Source of the DNA: a virus
Strand: one strand, 5' to 3'
DNA: 48,490 nucleotides
Virus record (IMG/VR): IMGVR_UViG_3300030333_006863
Span: 1 to 48,490 of that record
Every line of letters starts with the position of its first letter. Positions within the stretch are counted from its first letter, which is position 1. The notes under the pieces are model-generated. The model worked only from the letters and a program-made list of their open reading frames with translations, had not been told where the DNA came from and ran no database searches. Shown here piece by piece: positions 27,021-34,539 of the stretch. Both the position numbers and the translations under genes were made by a program.

Positions 27021-27176
27021 AATAATTATACCTTGCGTCTGACATCAAGACCGTATAGAAGCCAGATGAATAGCTGTTTGGTTTGCATTTACTTTGCGAA
27101 AACCCGAAGGACGGGAGGAGTTCCAAGATGAAAAGAACTGAAGCGTATTCATCAGTCTATAGACAAGGTAATTATT
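27021..27176 (-). ncRNA. Structured RNA element F, about 156 bases, branched
   Basis: A long closing stem (AATAATT, bulge, ACCTTG, bulge, TCT at 27021-27040 against AGACAAGGTAATTATT at 27161-27176) contains a second helix GATGAAT/ATTCATC (27065-27071 and 27147-27153) with an adjoining TATAGA/TCTATA, and inner hairpins CCCG/CGGG (27103-27106 and 27112-27115) and AGTTC/GAACT. This order of nested and branched helices is too regular for chance in AT-rich DNA. A small zinc gene ends within its last bases (27172). No known riboswitch or ribozyme core was matched. Confidence 0.55.
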
Positions 27177-27402
27177 GAGTACAATTTGGACATATTTTTC
27201 TTTCTTTACCATAGGTAGGAAAGTTTTCATACCATTCAAAATTTTTCAAATGGAAACCTTTCACTACTTTTGAATTCTTATGTTCCCAGCATAATTTACA
27301 AGATGTACAATATTTTATCAACCTATCTGCCTTTCTACCTGGGAAGTTAGTAGATCCATATGGTAAACGTTTTCTTTTATGATTTTGCTTCATACCAATC
27401 AT
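27172..27402 (-). CDS. Small zinc-binding protein (CxxCxxC ... CxxC)
   Basis: 76 residues from the ATG at 27402, which follows AAGGA closely and overlaps the preceding membrane gene; an ATG at 27393 is the alternative. The basic N-terminus (MKQNHKRKRLPYG) is followed by YCTSCKLCW and a C-terminal CPNC, giving a CxxC-CxxC zinc site. Similar small phage proteins are fragments or relatives of HNH/endonuclease VII-like zinc domains, but no His-Asn-His catalytic core is visible. Likely nucleic-acid-binding. Confidence 0.55.
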   Translation of the reverse strand: MIGMKQNHKRKRLPYGSTNFPGRKADRLIKYCTSCKLCWEHKNSKVVKGFHLKNFEWYENFPTYGKERKICPNCTQ

Positions 27403-27532
27403 ATATCCTTGAAGCAAATTCACTAATGCTATCTCTAAATACATATAGAGCTAAAGCTGCAAAGAACATTCCTAGTCCAGCTGCTAGCATCCAAAAACAA
27501 ATTAATATAAAAGAATTTAGAAATTCAATCAT
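27377..27532 (-). CDS. Small single-pass membrane protein
   Basis: 51 residues from the ATG at 27532 (GGAG 6 bases upstream); the longer in-frame start at 27601 has no ribosome site. Residues 5-32 are hydrophobic (FLNSFILICFWMLAAGLGMFFAALALYVF), one transmembrane helix, followed by a charged amphipathic C-terminus. Overlaps the zinc gene downstream. Could be a holin-like, spanin-like or membrane-anchor peptide; unknown. Confidence 0.55.
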   Translation of the reverse strand: MIEFLNSFILICFWMLAAGLGMFFAALALYVFRDSISEFASRIYDWYEAKS

Positions 27533-27643
27533 TCTTTTCTCCTTAAAATTTTCATTGACTGAGATATTTTCTAACAAGAGCCAACCTGCAGAAATAAACA
27601 CATTTGTTACCCTCTTTTTGTACCGTCATTTTTAAAACATTTT

Positions 27644-27663
27644 AAAAAAGAGGCGCATACCTC
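27644..27663 (-). terminator. Weak intrinsic terminator on the minus strand
   Basis: On the minus strand GAGG, a 6-base loop, then CCTC is followed directly by six T. The stem is only 4 bp but GC-rich. It lies about 40 bases after the histone-fold-like gene and may separate the replication genes from the downstream small genes. Confidence 0.4.
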
Positions 27664-27702
27664 ACAAGATTTTTCTTGATCTTCGATAGGCGATTATATA
27701 TC

Positions 27703-27912
27703 TCAGTCAATGATTTTTGACCATGCATTACCAAGTACTAAATATAGATCCTCTGGCTTCAACCTTTTAATATTTCCTTCTTTTGCTCTACGAGCCCATA
27801 AGGAAATTTTTCTTGATATTTCTTCATCAATAAGATTTAATGTAGAAATTGGGATCTGCACTCCATTTTTGTGAAAAATTTCTTTAACTTTGTTTTTCAC
27901 TATCATTGCCAT
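27703..27912 (-). CDS. Histone-fold-like small protein
   Basis: 69 residues with AAGGAG before the ATG. The pattern is helix (VKNKVKEIFHKNG), loop with Ile/Pro, a long central helix (LNLIDEEISRKISLWARRAKEGN), a short loop, then KRLKPEDLYLVLGNAW. This matches the helix-strand-helix-strand-helix order of a single archaeal-type histone fold, in which the second loop ends in T/K-x-x-x-x-D before helix 3. Histone folds dimerise and bind DNA. Basic residues are plentiful. The assignment is from length and pattern only and could be a coincidental three-helix protein. Confidence 0.45.
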   Translation of the reverse strand: MAMIVKNKVKEIFHKNGVQIPISTLNLIDEEISRKISLWARRAKEGNIKRLKPEDLYLVLGNAWSKIID

Positions 27913-28078
27913 TATCTGACTCCTTTATTGTGCATTTATTTAACTCTTGTAATAATGGTTGTAAGTTATTAAATAATGTTAATTCATCTGATGATCTATG
28001 TGCTTTATGTGATAATATAGCATAATAAGCATTTAAAACATCTAGAATGGTTTTGGTATCTTTAGAGTTGATCTTCAT
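27884..28078 (-). CDS. Small helical protein, unknown function
   Basis: 64 residues, starting in an ATGA overlap with the Gp157-like gene and overlapping the histone-fold-like gene by 29 bases. Helical, with a polar Asn/Ser/Asp-rich C-terminal tail (ESDNGNDSEKQS). No motif. Translationally coupled with its neighbours in the replication operon. Confidence 0.5.
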   Translation of the reverse strand: MKINSKDTKTILDVLNAYYAILSHKAHRSSDELTLFNNLQPLLQELNKCTIKESDNGNDSEKQS

Positions 28079-28575
28079 TTAAGACCACCTACATTTTTAC
28101 CAACTTTTAATCTGACACCGCGTATATCAACTCCAGCTCTTAATTCTTCTAATATTCTTTTCTTATCTAATCTTTTAGTTTCAACAAGAATAAAATATTC
28201 CTCTGGAATTGAAGACTCATCTATAATGTCAACAGCACCAGGAGAATTACGTATCTTAATTGGATTGAAAACTGAATGTTTAGGTAGCTTGCCAATTGAT
28301 TGATTAGTATCCAAGATCAAACTTTTAATTCTTTCCTGTCCTCTTTTCATGGCAGCTACATGTTTTTTTAATTTCTTAGCTTGATTTTCAAACATTTCAA
28401 TTTCTTTTTCAGTTCTCTGATATAGCCAATAGACACCATCTTCTTTTAAAGCTAATTCTTTATAAAGATCATCTAATCTTTCTAGAATTTCTTCTTCAGA
28501 GTCTCCAGATGCGATTTGGGTATTCCATTGTTCTCTGATAATATCAGTTCCAATTTCATGTAGTTTTCTTGACAA
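28075..28575 (-). CDS. Gp157-family protein
   Basis: A clear match to the siphovirus Gp157 pattern: an N-terminal helical coiled coil (about residues 20-85) with many Glu and Lys, then KHSVFNPIKIRNSPGAVDI, then IDESSIPEEYF and a KRLDKKRILEELRAG-type end. I place the start at TTG 28575, which has GAGGTG 6 bases upstream; the GTG at 28584 overlaps that site. In other phages Gp157 genes sit with single-strand annealing or recombination genes, as here beside primase-helicase, SSB-like and Sak4-like genes. The biochemical role is not established. Confidence 0.8.
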   Translation of the reverse strand: MSRKLHEIGTDIIREQWNTQIASGDSEEEILERLDDLYKELALKEDGVYWLYQRTEKEIEMFENQAKKLKKHVAAMKRGQERIKSLILDTNQSIGKLPKHSVFNPIKIRNSPGAVDIIDESSIPEEYFILVETKRLDKKRILEELRAGVDIRGVRLKVGKNVGGLK

Positions 28576-28762
28576 TGCTTTCACCTCTCTTTTGTTTAAA
28601 TAAAGCTATATGTCCTTTATCATTTGTTTTAATTGTAGTATATCTTCCAGATTTTTTTGCAAGAAGAATAGCTTCCGACTCAAGCCATTCTTCATTTGTT
28701 ACAATTTGATCACCTTGAAAGAGTTCTTCTTTTGGGTCTAGCCAATCTGTTATCTGTATCAT
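28556..28762 (-). CDS. Small protein of unknown function
   Basis: 68 residues, beginning in an ATGA overlap with the primase-helicase stop and overlapping the Gp157 gene. The N-terminal half is acidic (ITDWLDPKEELFQGDQIVTN), the C-terminal half basic (KKSGRYTTIKTNDKGHIALF). It may be a small accessory protein of the replication complex, judging from the coupling. No family recognised. Confidence 0.5.
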   Translation of the reverse strand: MIQITDWLDPKEELFQGDQIVTNEEWLESEAILLAKKSGRYTTIKTNDKGHIALFKQKRGESIVKKTT

Positions 28763-30531
28763 GATTCTATCCTAATACCATTAACATTGAATCTGGCATT
28801 TAAAGTCTCACCTTCTCTATCTTTAGAAGTATAGACATGCAATTGTTTAATCTTACTACTTTCATTTGCATCTTGTGAGCGGTAAGGCACTAAGGATAAT
28901 ATCTTATGTGCATTATATGCTTGTCTAAATGATCCCTTACTTGATGCCATATCTAATGATCCATCATGAAATGCAGATTTAGATATTTCACTAATAGCAA
29001 ATACAATGATATCATTTCTCCTCGCTAATTCCATTAGTCCTTGAGAAACTTCTTCATTTCTAAAGTTACTATCATTTCCTTTTGCTTTCATCAATCCAAT
29101 ATGATCAATAACGACTATTTCAGGTCTTACGGCTAGTTGATCTATTCTTTTTTGTAATTCACCAGCAAAACAAGGTTCAAAATCAACATTTAACCATGAA
29201 AATTTATCATCCATACCATTTTGAAATGATTTATAATGATCTTTTAATCGTTGTTTATCCCAACCCATTTCAATCATTACAAATCTTTGCCAAATTTGTC
29301 TTGGTGACATTTCAAGCTCTAAGAAATACGTATTTTTCTTAAAGAATTGCATTATATTTTGAACAAGCATTGTTTTCATAGAAGCTGGTGGCGCTTGCAG
29401 CACTACTAATTCACCTGGGAATATTGGAAAGTCTTGATTACACATTTCACCTAAATTTAATGGAGTAACATCTCTTAAGTAAAATTCTGCTAGCATTTTT
29501 TCCATAGAAGATGCATCTAATATCTTATTAGATTTTTTAGCTTTATATAAACGACATGTATTTTGACAATATTTATCCTTTAATTTATCTTCGCATCCAT
29601 AATTATTGCCCTTTCCACCATGCCCTTCATAAGCGCTTTTTACAATACTATCCATTTCATCTTCTTTAAAAGGATGTGCATCTGATGAATTTTTCAATCT
29701 CCATGATTCCATAACGGTTCTTACGATCTCTTCAGGAAATCTCCAGCGTAAATGTGATGATACACGTAAAGCTGCTGCATGCCTTTCTCCAACTTGAGGA
29801 TTCGACATTAATTGTTGTATACAAGGATAATTAATAGGATCAGGTTTGTAACCTAATACATCACCTTCTACTAATGCATTATTAATAGATTTCTTTTTAA
29901 TTTTCTTTGTTACGTCAAATGCTGGAACATCAGTTTCTAACTCTCTTAATATTATAGCATTTTTTCCCAATCTTGGTTTTTTTGCTAGTTCAATAATAGA
30001 ATTTATATTACCATTAAGCTCAGACTCCGTTAATGGGGTTTTCCATAAATTGTTTTTTGTATTAAGAGTGTATGGTATTCTTATTAATCTTGTTTTATCA
30101 GTAACTGCAATATCAGCAAAATCAAAAATACCGTGTGAATCTAATTCAGCTTTTACCTTTAAATGTAATTCTTTACTAGGCTTCCATCTAAATGATGAAC
30201 GTGGAATATGGACATGGAATCCTGTACCACTAATATAAATTTGAAATGGAATATACATATCATTTAGTAATAATGATAATCCTTGAGTAGCTAACTTAGC
30301 TTCTTCTAAAGTGCTTCCATCAACATCTAAGATAAATTCTTCAGGCATATATAGCATGCCATCATAACCAGACATTTTTTTATTTTTCTTAACAAATTCT
30401 ATTGCATATTCATCATAGTCATATAATGAATGAAACATATTTTGTGCAGTTCCATGAAATGCAGACACTTCATTAATAGCTTTAAAATGATGACGATTGG
30501 CAACTGAGCCAATGGCAAATTCTTTTATCAT
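28759..30531 (-). CDS. Fused primase-polymerase and RecA/DnaB-type helicase
   Basis: 590 residues from the ATG at 30531, which overlaps the previous stop in ATGA. Residues 60-165 carry FILDVDG (D69, D71), IYISGTGFHVHIP (His106, His108) and RLIRIPYTLN, the three motifs of archaeo-eukaryotic-type primases. C313, C322 and C326 may form a zinc site. Residues 370-540 are a RecA/DnaB-like motor: QAPPASMKT (Lys386, Thr387), IVVIDH as Walker B, FAISEIS and a KGSFRQAY segment. The Walker A lacks the usual glycines, which is odd. The protein should both prime and unwind at the fork. It is the central replication enzyme of this phage; no DNA polymerase was found in the window. Confidence 0.85.
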   Translation of the reverse strand: MIKEFAIGSVANRHHFKAINEVSAFHGTAQNMFHSLYDYDEYAIEFVKKNKKMSGYDGMLYMPEEFILDVDGSTLEEAKLATQGLSLLLNDMYIPFQIYISGTGFHVHIPRSSFRWKPSKELHLKVKAELDSHGIFDFADIAVTDKTRLIRIPYTLNTKNNLWKTPLTESELNGNINSIIELAKKPRLGKNAIILRELETDVPAFDVTKKIKKKSINNALVEGDVLGYKPDPINYPCIQQLMSNPQVGERHAAALRVSSHLRWRFPEEIVRTVMESWRLKNSSDAHPFKEDEMDSIVKSAYEGHGGKGNNYGCEDKLKDKYCQNTCRLYKAKKSNKILDASSMEKMLAEFYLRDVTPLNLGEMCNQDFPIFPGELVVLQAPPASMKTMLVQNIMQFFKKNTYFLELEMSPRQIWQRFVMIEMGWDKQRLKDHYKSFQNGMDDKFSWLNVDFEPCFAGELQKRIDQLAVRPEIVVIDHIGLMKAKGNDSNFRNEEVSQGLMELARRNDIIVFAISEISKSAFHDGSLDMASSKGSFRQAYNAHKILSLVPYRSQDANESSKIKQLHVYTSKDREGETLNARFNVNGIRIES

Positions 30532-30776
30532 AAACTGTGGCCCTCCAAATACCATGTGTTATCTTTTGTTGTACCTTTTATAGGAGTAACTTTTATATCT
30601 CCATTTTCTTTCATAGTTCTAAATGTTCTAGTATATGTATCAGGAGATCCTAATCTATATCCAAATTTTACTTTTCCACTTTCAGAAAGAGATTGGATAT
30701 TTCTTGTTTTAAATGTTGCTATATTATTATTCCAATAATATTTAATAAACATTGCAATATGTTCTTTTACTGTCAT
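30528..30776 (-). CDS. Small DNA-binding-like protein
   Basis: 82 residues from the ATG at 30776, with AAGGAG upstream; an in-frame ATG at 30842 lies in the loop of the hairpin before this gene and lacks a ribosome site. The sequence (MTVKEHIAMFIKYYWNNN, then FKTRNIQSLSESGKVKFGYRLGSPDTYTRTFRTMKENGDI) resembles a winged-helix: helix, helix, recognition-like helix and a beta hairpin. Its stop overlaps the primase-helicase start. A regulator or loader role is possible; not proven. Confidence 0.5.
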   Translation of the reverse strand: MTVKEHIAMFIKYYWNNNIATFKTRNIQSLSESGKVKFGYRLGSPDTYTRTFRTMKENGDIKVTPIKGTTKDNTWYLEGHSL

Positions 30777-30793
30777 TATAACTCCTTTATAAA

Positions 30794-30857
30794 TAAGGAG
30801 ACCTGTATTCAACTTTGCTTGGATGGAATTCAAAACCGTCATAATACAGGCCCCTTA
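30794..30857 (-). promoter_or_regulatory. Intergenic RNA hairpin between the SSB-like gene and the 82-residue gene
   Basis: CCTGTATT (30802-30809) pairs with AATACAGG (30843-30850) and, past a small internal loop, TAAGG (30794-30798) pairs with CCTTA (30853-30857). Total 13 bp with a 33-base loop. No T-run follows on the minus strand, so it is more likely a processing or stability element than a terminator. Confidence 0.5.
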
Positions 30858-30868
30858 CTTATTAATCA

Positions 30869-31456
30869 TTAAAATGGCAGATCGTCACCTTTGTCATTAC
30901 TTGTTTCAGTTTGTGATTGAGATACCATTTCTTTAATTTCGTCAACTGAAGCAGTAGTAAAATCATTTTGATCAGACTTCGCTAATACATAATCTTTATA
31001 ATACTTTTCAGCACGACCTTTCCAATATTCTACATCACTAGATGAAAATGTAAGCATTTCACCATTAGTGGTTTCATTAGGTGCAAAATCTCTTAATACA
31101 CGAAGATAACCATCTTCATTTTTGTATATGAAGACATTTAAATCTTTACCAACAAGATTTACTGCACTATCATCATATTGAACTACAGGTTTTTTACCTG
31201 TTGGATCATCTAATACATCTTTAATACCAGCATTTGCAAATCTAAAAACCTGTGCAATTCTAAATTCTTCTTGCGTTGTTTTATTTTTAGCTTCATATAC
31301 TCTAGCATTAAGATTTTCAGGAAATCCATTAAACCAAACATCTATATATCTAGTTCCTTGGTAGTCGCCATACTCTGCTTTATTAACAGTGGCTAAATGC
31401 CAACCTTCAGCAGGTAAATTTTGAGCGTTTCCCAATGTCATTGTTTTAATAGCCAT
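30869..31456 (-). CDS. SSB-like protein with acidic DDLPF tail
   Basis: 195 residues. The N-terminal 130 residues are beta-rich with an OB-fold-like alternation (GWHLATVNKAEYGDYQGTRY, YIDVWFNGF), resembling DUF669-type phage proteins found next to Sak4-like ATPases. The last 20 residues are acidic and end in DDLPF, close to the DDDIPF tip with which bacterial SSB recruits host replication and repair enzymes. It is 8 bases downstream of the Sak4-like gene. Single-strand DNA binding with recruitment of host proteins is the expected role. Confidence 0.7.
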   Translation of the reverse strand: MAIKTMTLGNAQNLPAEGWHLATVNKAEYGDYQGTRYIDVWFNGFPENLNARVYEAKNKTTQEEFRIAQVFRFANAGIKDVLDDPTGKKPVVQYDDSAVNLVGKDLNVFIYKNEDGYLRVLRDFAPNETTNGEMLTFSSSDVEYWKGRAEKYYKDYVLAKSDQNDFTTASVDEIKEMVSQSQTETSNDKGDDLPF

Positions 31457-31464
31457 TGATTCTC

Positions 31465-32238
31465 CTAAGTTGTTTCAGTGTTAGTTTTATTATTTGATAC
31501 AAGAGTTTTAGTTGACATTGTTTTGCCTGTTCCAGGTGAACCAATGATCAATATCTTACATCCATCATATCCTTTTTCTTTTGCTGCATTTAATACTAAG
31601 GTATAATCCTGTGGTATCTCTGCATCAAGAGTGTTTGTGCGATCTTTTGCATGTTCATACATATCATTGTGACGTGTACGCCATACATATCTTTCACTCC
31701 CATCTGGTTCATTAATTGTCTTTGTGTAGAAAACAAAATCAAACCATTTAGATATATCTTCCTTAGTGCTACCATCTATATAAGGTAATACTTTTGATGT
31801 TCCATCAGACATGTCTTTAAACTTTGAATGACAATTCATAATAACAACACCTGGTATTTTTGTTAAATATTCTAGTAGCATATCTAATTTATTTTTGAGC
31901 TTTCCCCAATCCTGCATTTGCATGCGTCCATTTTTATCACATAGGGATCTCATATATTTTTTAGATAGCTCAGAAAATGTATCTAATATTAGAGCATCAA
32001 CTTTAATACCATTCTTTAAAACAGTATCAGTTCTTCTTTCTCTAATTTTTAATCCACCAACATCTTTTTCAATTTCACGCGTTTGTGAAGTATATAACTG
32101 TTTCACAATATCAGTAAAATCATTAAATGATGATGGAGCTAGAACAGGAAATCCAAAAAGTTCTTGGATAGATTCTTCACTACCTAAGGTTTTTGAACCA
32201 CGTTCTAGATCAAACATTAGTATTTTATTACTTTGCAT
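31465..32238 (-). CDS. Sak4/RecA-like ATPase with circularly permuted order
   Basis: 257 residues, GGAG 7 bases before the ATG. The protein begins at NKILMFDLERGSKTL, which in normal Sak4-type recombinases follows the Walker A helix. Then come VDALILDTFSE (Walker B, Asp86) and GVVIMNCHSKF (sensor-like strand). The Walker A motif, KILIIGSPGTGKT, appears only at residues 228-240, followed by just 17 residues. All core elements are present, but in the order beta2...Walker B...Walker A. The upstream sequence has no P-loop in any coding frame, and the start codon has a good ribosome site, so a missing N-terminus does not explain it. Neighbours (SSB-like, Gp157, primase-helicase) fit a single-strand annealing or recombination role. 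Confidence 0.75.
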   Translation of the reverse strand: MQSNKILMFDLERGSKTLGSEESIQELFGFPVLAPSSFNDFTDIVKQLYTSQTREIEKDVGGLKIRERRTDTVLKNGIKVDALILDTFSELSKKYMRSLCDKNGRMQMQDWGKLKNKLDMLLEYLTKIPGVVIMNCHSKFKDMSDGTSKVLPYIDGSTKEDISKWFDFVFYTKTINEPDGSERYVWRTRHNDMYEHAKDRTNTLDAEIPQDYTLVLNAAKEKGYDGCKILIIGSPGTGKTMSTKTLVSNNKTNTETT

Positions 32239-32268
32239 GTTTACTCCTATAGGGTTATTATTAAAGAC

Positions 32269-32321
32269 AAAAAAGCCTCTGAGATATATTAATTATAAAT
32301 CTCATAAGGCTTTATTTTTTT
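32269..32321. terminator. Bidirectional intrinsic terminator
   Basis: AAAGCCT (32272-32278) and AGGCTTT (32307-32313) enclose GAGAT/ATCTC (32281-32285 and 32299-32303). ATTTTTTT follows on the plus strand, and TTTTTT follows on the minus strand. It separates the Ubl-E1 operon from the replication operon, both read leftward. Confidence 0.85.
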
Positions 32322-32456
32322 AACTTAGAATAATTATTTAATAACTTACCAAGTCGTTCTTTAATTCTTTTTGTGGGTTTGTTTTCTTCGATTAGTTTTA
32401 AGTATATTTTTAAATACTGTTCAATCACTACTCGATCGGTATTGATATTATTCAAC
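32312..32456 (-). pseudogene. Possible frameshifted small gene
   Basis: A TTG at 32456 with AGGTGA upstream begins a Lys/Asn-rich reading frame (MNNINTDRVVIEQYLKIY...) that stops after 31 codons. One base shift in the run TTTAAAA would extend it to a coherent 47-residue helical basic protein ending at 32312. This stretch of the 32239-32564 gap holds nothing else apart from the terminator and a hairpin. It could be a broken gene, a sequencing error or a programmed shift. Confidence 0.25.
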
Positions 32457-32534
32457 TATCACCTATTGTATGAATAATTAACGGAAAATAATCAAGAATT
32501 TAATACTATAATTCCAGTTCATCAATATTTTTTT

Positions 32535-32565
32535 ACTATAGGGGCCATTTCTGACCCCTTATAGT
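32535..32565 (-). promoter_or_regulatory. 3' hairpin after the E1-like gene
   Basis: ACTATAGGGG (32535-32544) pairs with CCCC-T-TATAGT (32555-32565, one bulged T), a 10-bp stem with a 10-base loop starting at the E1 stop codon. No T-run follows on the minus strand, so it is probably an mRNA-end or stability element upstream of the true terminator at 32269. Confidence 0.5.
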
Positions 32566-33455
32566 TATGTAGTAAGGCGACTTTTATCCATAGTAGATAG
32601 TAAGGTCATACTTGGAAAGTTAAAGGTAATTTCAGGATTGACTAAAGAAGTTTCATCAACTATTTTTCGTACTTGATTATTAATAAATGCAGCTGCCATT
32701 GAAGCACAATAGCCTGTACTTCTTGCATTGCATGGTTCATTATCTCCATCTTCATCAGGATACCATGTTTCCATATATTCTGATTTAAATTCTTCTACTC
32801 TATCTCTAAGATCATCTCTGTATCTTTGACCTTCTTCTCTATGCATATCATGAGTCCAATCGTGTTCTTCATATCCTTCGATACCTTCACCTCTATCTCT
32901 TAATTCTGGATTAAAATGAAATATGTTAGATTGAAATGTTTCACTACCCATTCTAGCATCAATTACATATATATTTCTATAATTTCCAGACCTATAATGA
33001 TCATCTTCTCCATTACCAGGTATTCCATACTCCCAATGCTTAAATATTTTATCACAATATTTTTCCATTACTTTAGATCTAGCATTCATGCTATCAACTC
33101 CAATAATTAAAATTTGAGTATCTACTTGACTAGGAATACTTAACCAACTACGACTCCAAGTCATATCAGGCTCATATCTATTAGGTACTTTTTTTATTCT
33201 AATTGCTGGATTAACTTCTGTCATTTGCCTAGCTAACATATTAACCTTACTTTTACCAATATGACTAGTATTGAAATGTTGAACTCCAATATTAACTGTA
33301 GCAACAACATCATTATCATATATAGAAAAAGTTTTACCACCTGCTCGAGCTAGAGCCATGGCAGTATAACTACCAATGGCTCCACACCCTACAATAAGAA
33401 AATGAACTTTATCAATGTTGTAAATGTTTTGAAATCTCGCTGTAAGCTGACTCAT
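32565..33455 (-). CDS. E1-like ubiquitin-activating (ThiF/MoeB) enzyme
   Basis: 296 residues. GCGAIGS at 23-29 is the dinucleotide-binding GxGxxG, followed by IYDNDVV (D47, D49), GVDSMNAR at 119-126 (the Asp and Arg of the adenylation site) and a C-terminal segment with Cys242 and Cys250 (PCNARSTGYCASMAAAF), one of which could form the Ubl thioester. E1-like enzymes adenylate the C-terminal Gly of a Ubl and pass it on. The gene overlaps the JAB gene by 44 bases and has GGAG before its ATG. With the Ubl, E2-like and JAB genes upstream, it completes a conjugation cassette. Acting alone it might have been a thiamine or molybdopterin sulphur-transfer enzyme, but no such pathway genes are present. 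Confidence 0.88.
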   Translation of the reverse strand: MSQLTARFQNIYNIDKVHFLIVGCGAIGSYTAMALARAGGKTFSIYDNDVVATVNIGVQHFNTSHIGKSKVNMLARQMTEVNPAIRIKKVPNRYEPDMTWSRSWLSIPSQVDTQILIIGVDSMNARSKVMEKYCDKIFKHWEYGIPGNGEDDHYRSGNYRNIYVIDARMGSETFQSNIFHFNPELRDRGEGIEGYEEHDWTHDMHREEGQRYRDDLRDRVEEFKSEYMETWYPDEDGDNEPCNARSTGYCASMAAAFINNQVRKIVDETSLVNPEITFNFPSMTLLSTMDKSRLTT

Positions 33456-34539
33456 AATTTACTCCTTCAATCTCTTCTCTTACTAAAAGATCATCGAATC
33501 CACTTAATGTATCCATTTGACTTGGAATATGTAGCTTCATATTATACTGCTGCTGTAATCCTCTAATAAGATCTGTTATGTATTTTAAATGTTCTTCTTC
33601 TGTTTTTGATCCATTTGAAAATGTATGCCAACCTTCAATGGCTTGTTCAATATTTCTAATGATCAATTTTTGTTGTTTTTTCTTTTCATCATCATTATTA
33701 ACTGGTTTTCCTAGAAGATTTCCTACATTATTTAAAGATTTTTCTCTTAAGGGTTTTTTCCCTTTTTGAGATAAACCTCTTTCAACATTTTGTATTTCTT
33801 CTTCTATGATATATTCAGGTATATCTCTATCATCTTTTTTATCATTTAATACTTCTTTAGCGTTAATATTTTCCATTAAAGCTTCTTCAGAAGTATATCC
33901 ACCTAATGGAGCACCATCTCCACTAAGATAACTTGAATAACCTAGTTCATCATCAAATAAACAACCTTGCTGCATTCCTTTGTATTCTTCCCATTTAGTA
34001 AATTTCTTGACAGATACTTTTTCATCAATTTCTTTACTAACATCAGGAGTTTCAATACCATAGTCAATAACTATATTAACATCAAAAGAAACTATTTTAA
34101 TATGATTACCATTGATCTTTACAGGAACTGAATAATCAGCTTTATATTCACCATCATTGTTTACAACAATTGCTAATGATGGACCTTTTTCAGCATACTC
34201 TTTTATTGTAGCTGAATCTGTACCTGACCAAAAAGCTTTCATTGTATGATGTGAATGCCACCAGCAAAACATTAATTTATTTGGTAATAATTCACGATAC
34301 TTTTTTGCAGTTTTATCTACATATTCAACAATAGCTTCTTTATCCAGTGTCGTATTACTACCACTGCATTCTTGAGTCAAGATAGAAGGTGTTCCTACTG
34401 TCATTTTTCCATCATCATCAATAAATACAGGACAATACCCACTTACTTCAGTTTTGTATTTTTCATAAGCAGATCTTGCGTAGACAATCATTTTATTAAA
34501 ATCTTGTCCACTCATATAAACTTTAAGTTTATCTTCCAT
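33412..34539 (-). CDS. JAB/MPN+ metalloprotease (deubiquitinase-like)
   Basis: 375 residues from the ATG at 34539, with GGGAGA upstream and an 11-base overlap with the E2-like gene. The JAMM motif is complete: E31 (EVSG), then H95-S-H97, seven residues, S105-x-x-D108. This is the zinc-dependent isopeptidase site that cleaves ubiquitin-like proteins. Residues 110-375 form a long extension rich in charged residues, with no other catalytic motif, perhaps for binding substrate or other members of the cassette. Expected roles are trimming the Ubl precursor and removing Ubl from targets. Confidence 0.9.
   Translation of the reverse strand: MEDKLKVYMSGQDFNKMIVYARSAYEKYKTEVSGYCPVFIDDDGKMTVGTPSILTQECSGSNTTLDKEAIVEYVDKTAKKYRELLPNKLMFCWWHSHHTMKAFWSGTDSATIKEYAEKGPSLAIVVNNDGEYKADYSVPVKINGNHIKIVSFDVNIVIDYGIETPDVSKEIDEKVSVKKFTKWEEYKGMQQGCLFDDELGYSSYLSGDGAPLGGYTSEEALMENINAKEVLNDKKDDRDIPEYIIEEEIQNVERGLSQKGKKPLREKSLNNVGNLLGKPVNNDDEKKKQQKLIIRNIEQAIEGWHTFSNGSKTEEEHLKYITDLIRGLQQQYNMKLHIPSQMDTLSGFDDLLVREEIEGVNYESAYSEISKHLQH

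Noticed and set aside
27140-27165. CTGATGA on the minus strand within RNA element F, like a hammerhead ribozyme core
   Set aside because: No GAAA box and no matching third stem could be placed after it.
27045-27239. 64-residue minus-strand reading frame
   Set aside because: It runs through the structured RNA F, overlaps the zinc gene and has no ribosome site; likely accidental.
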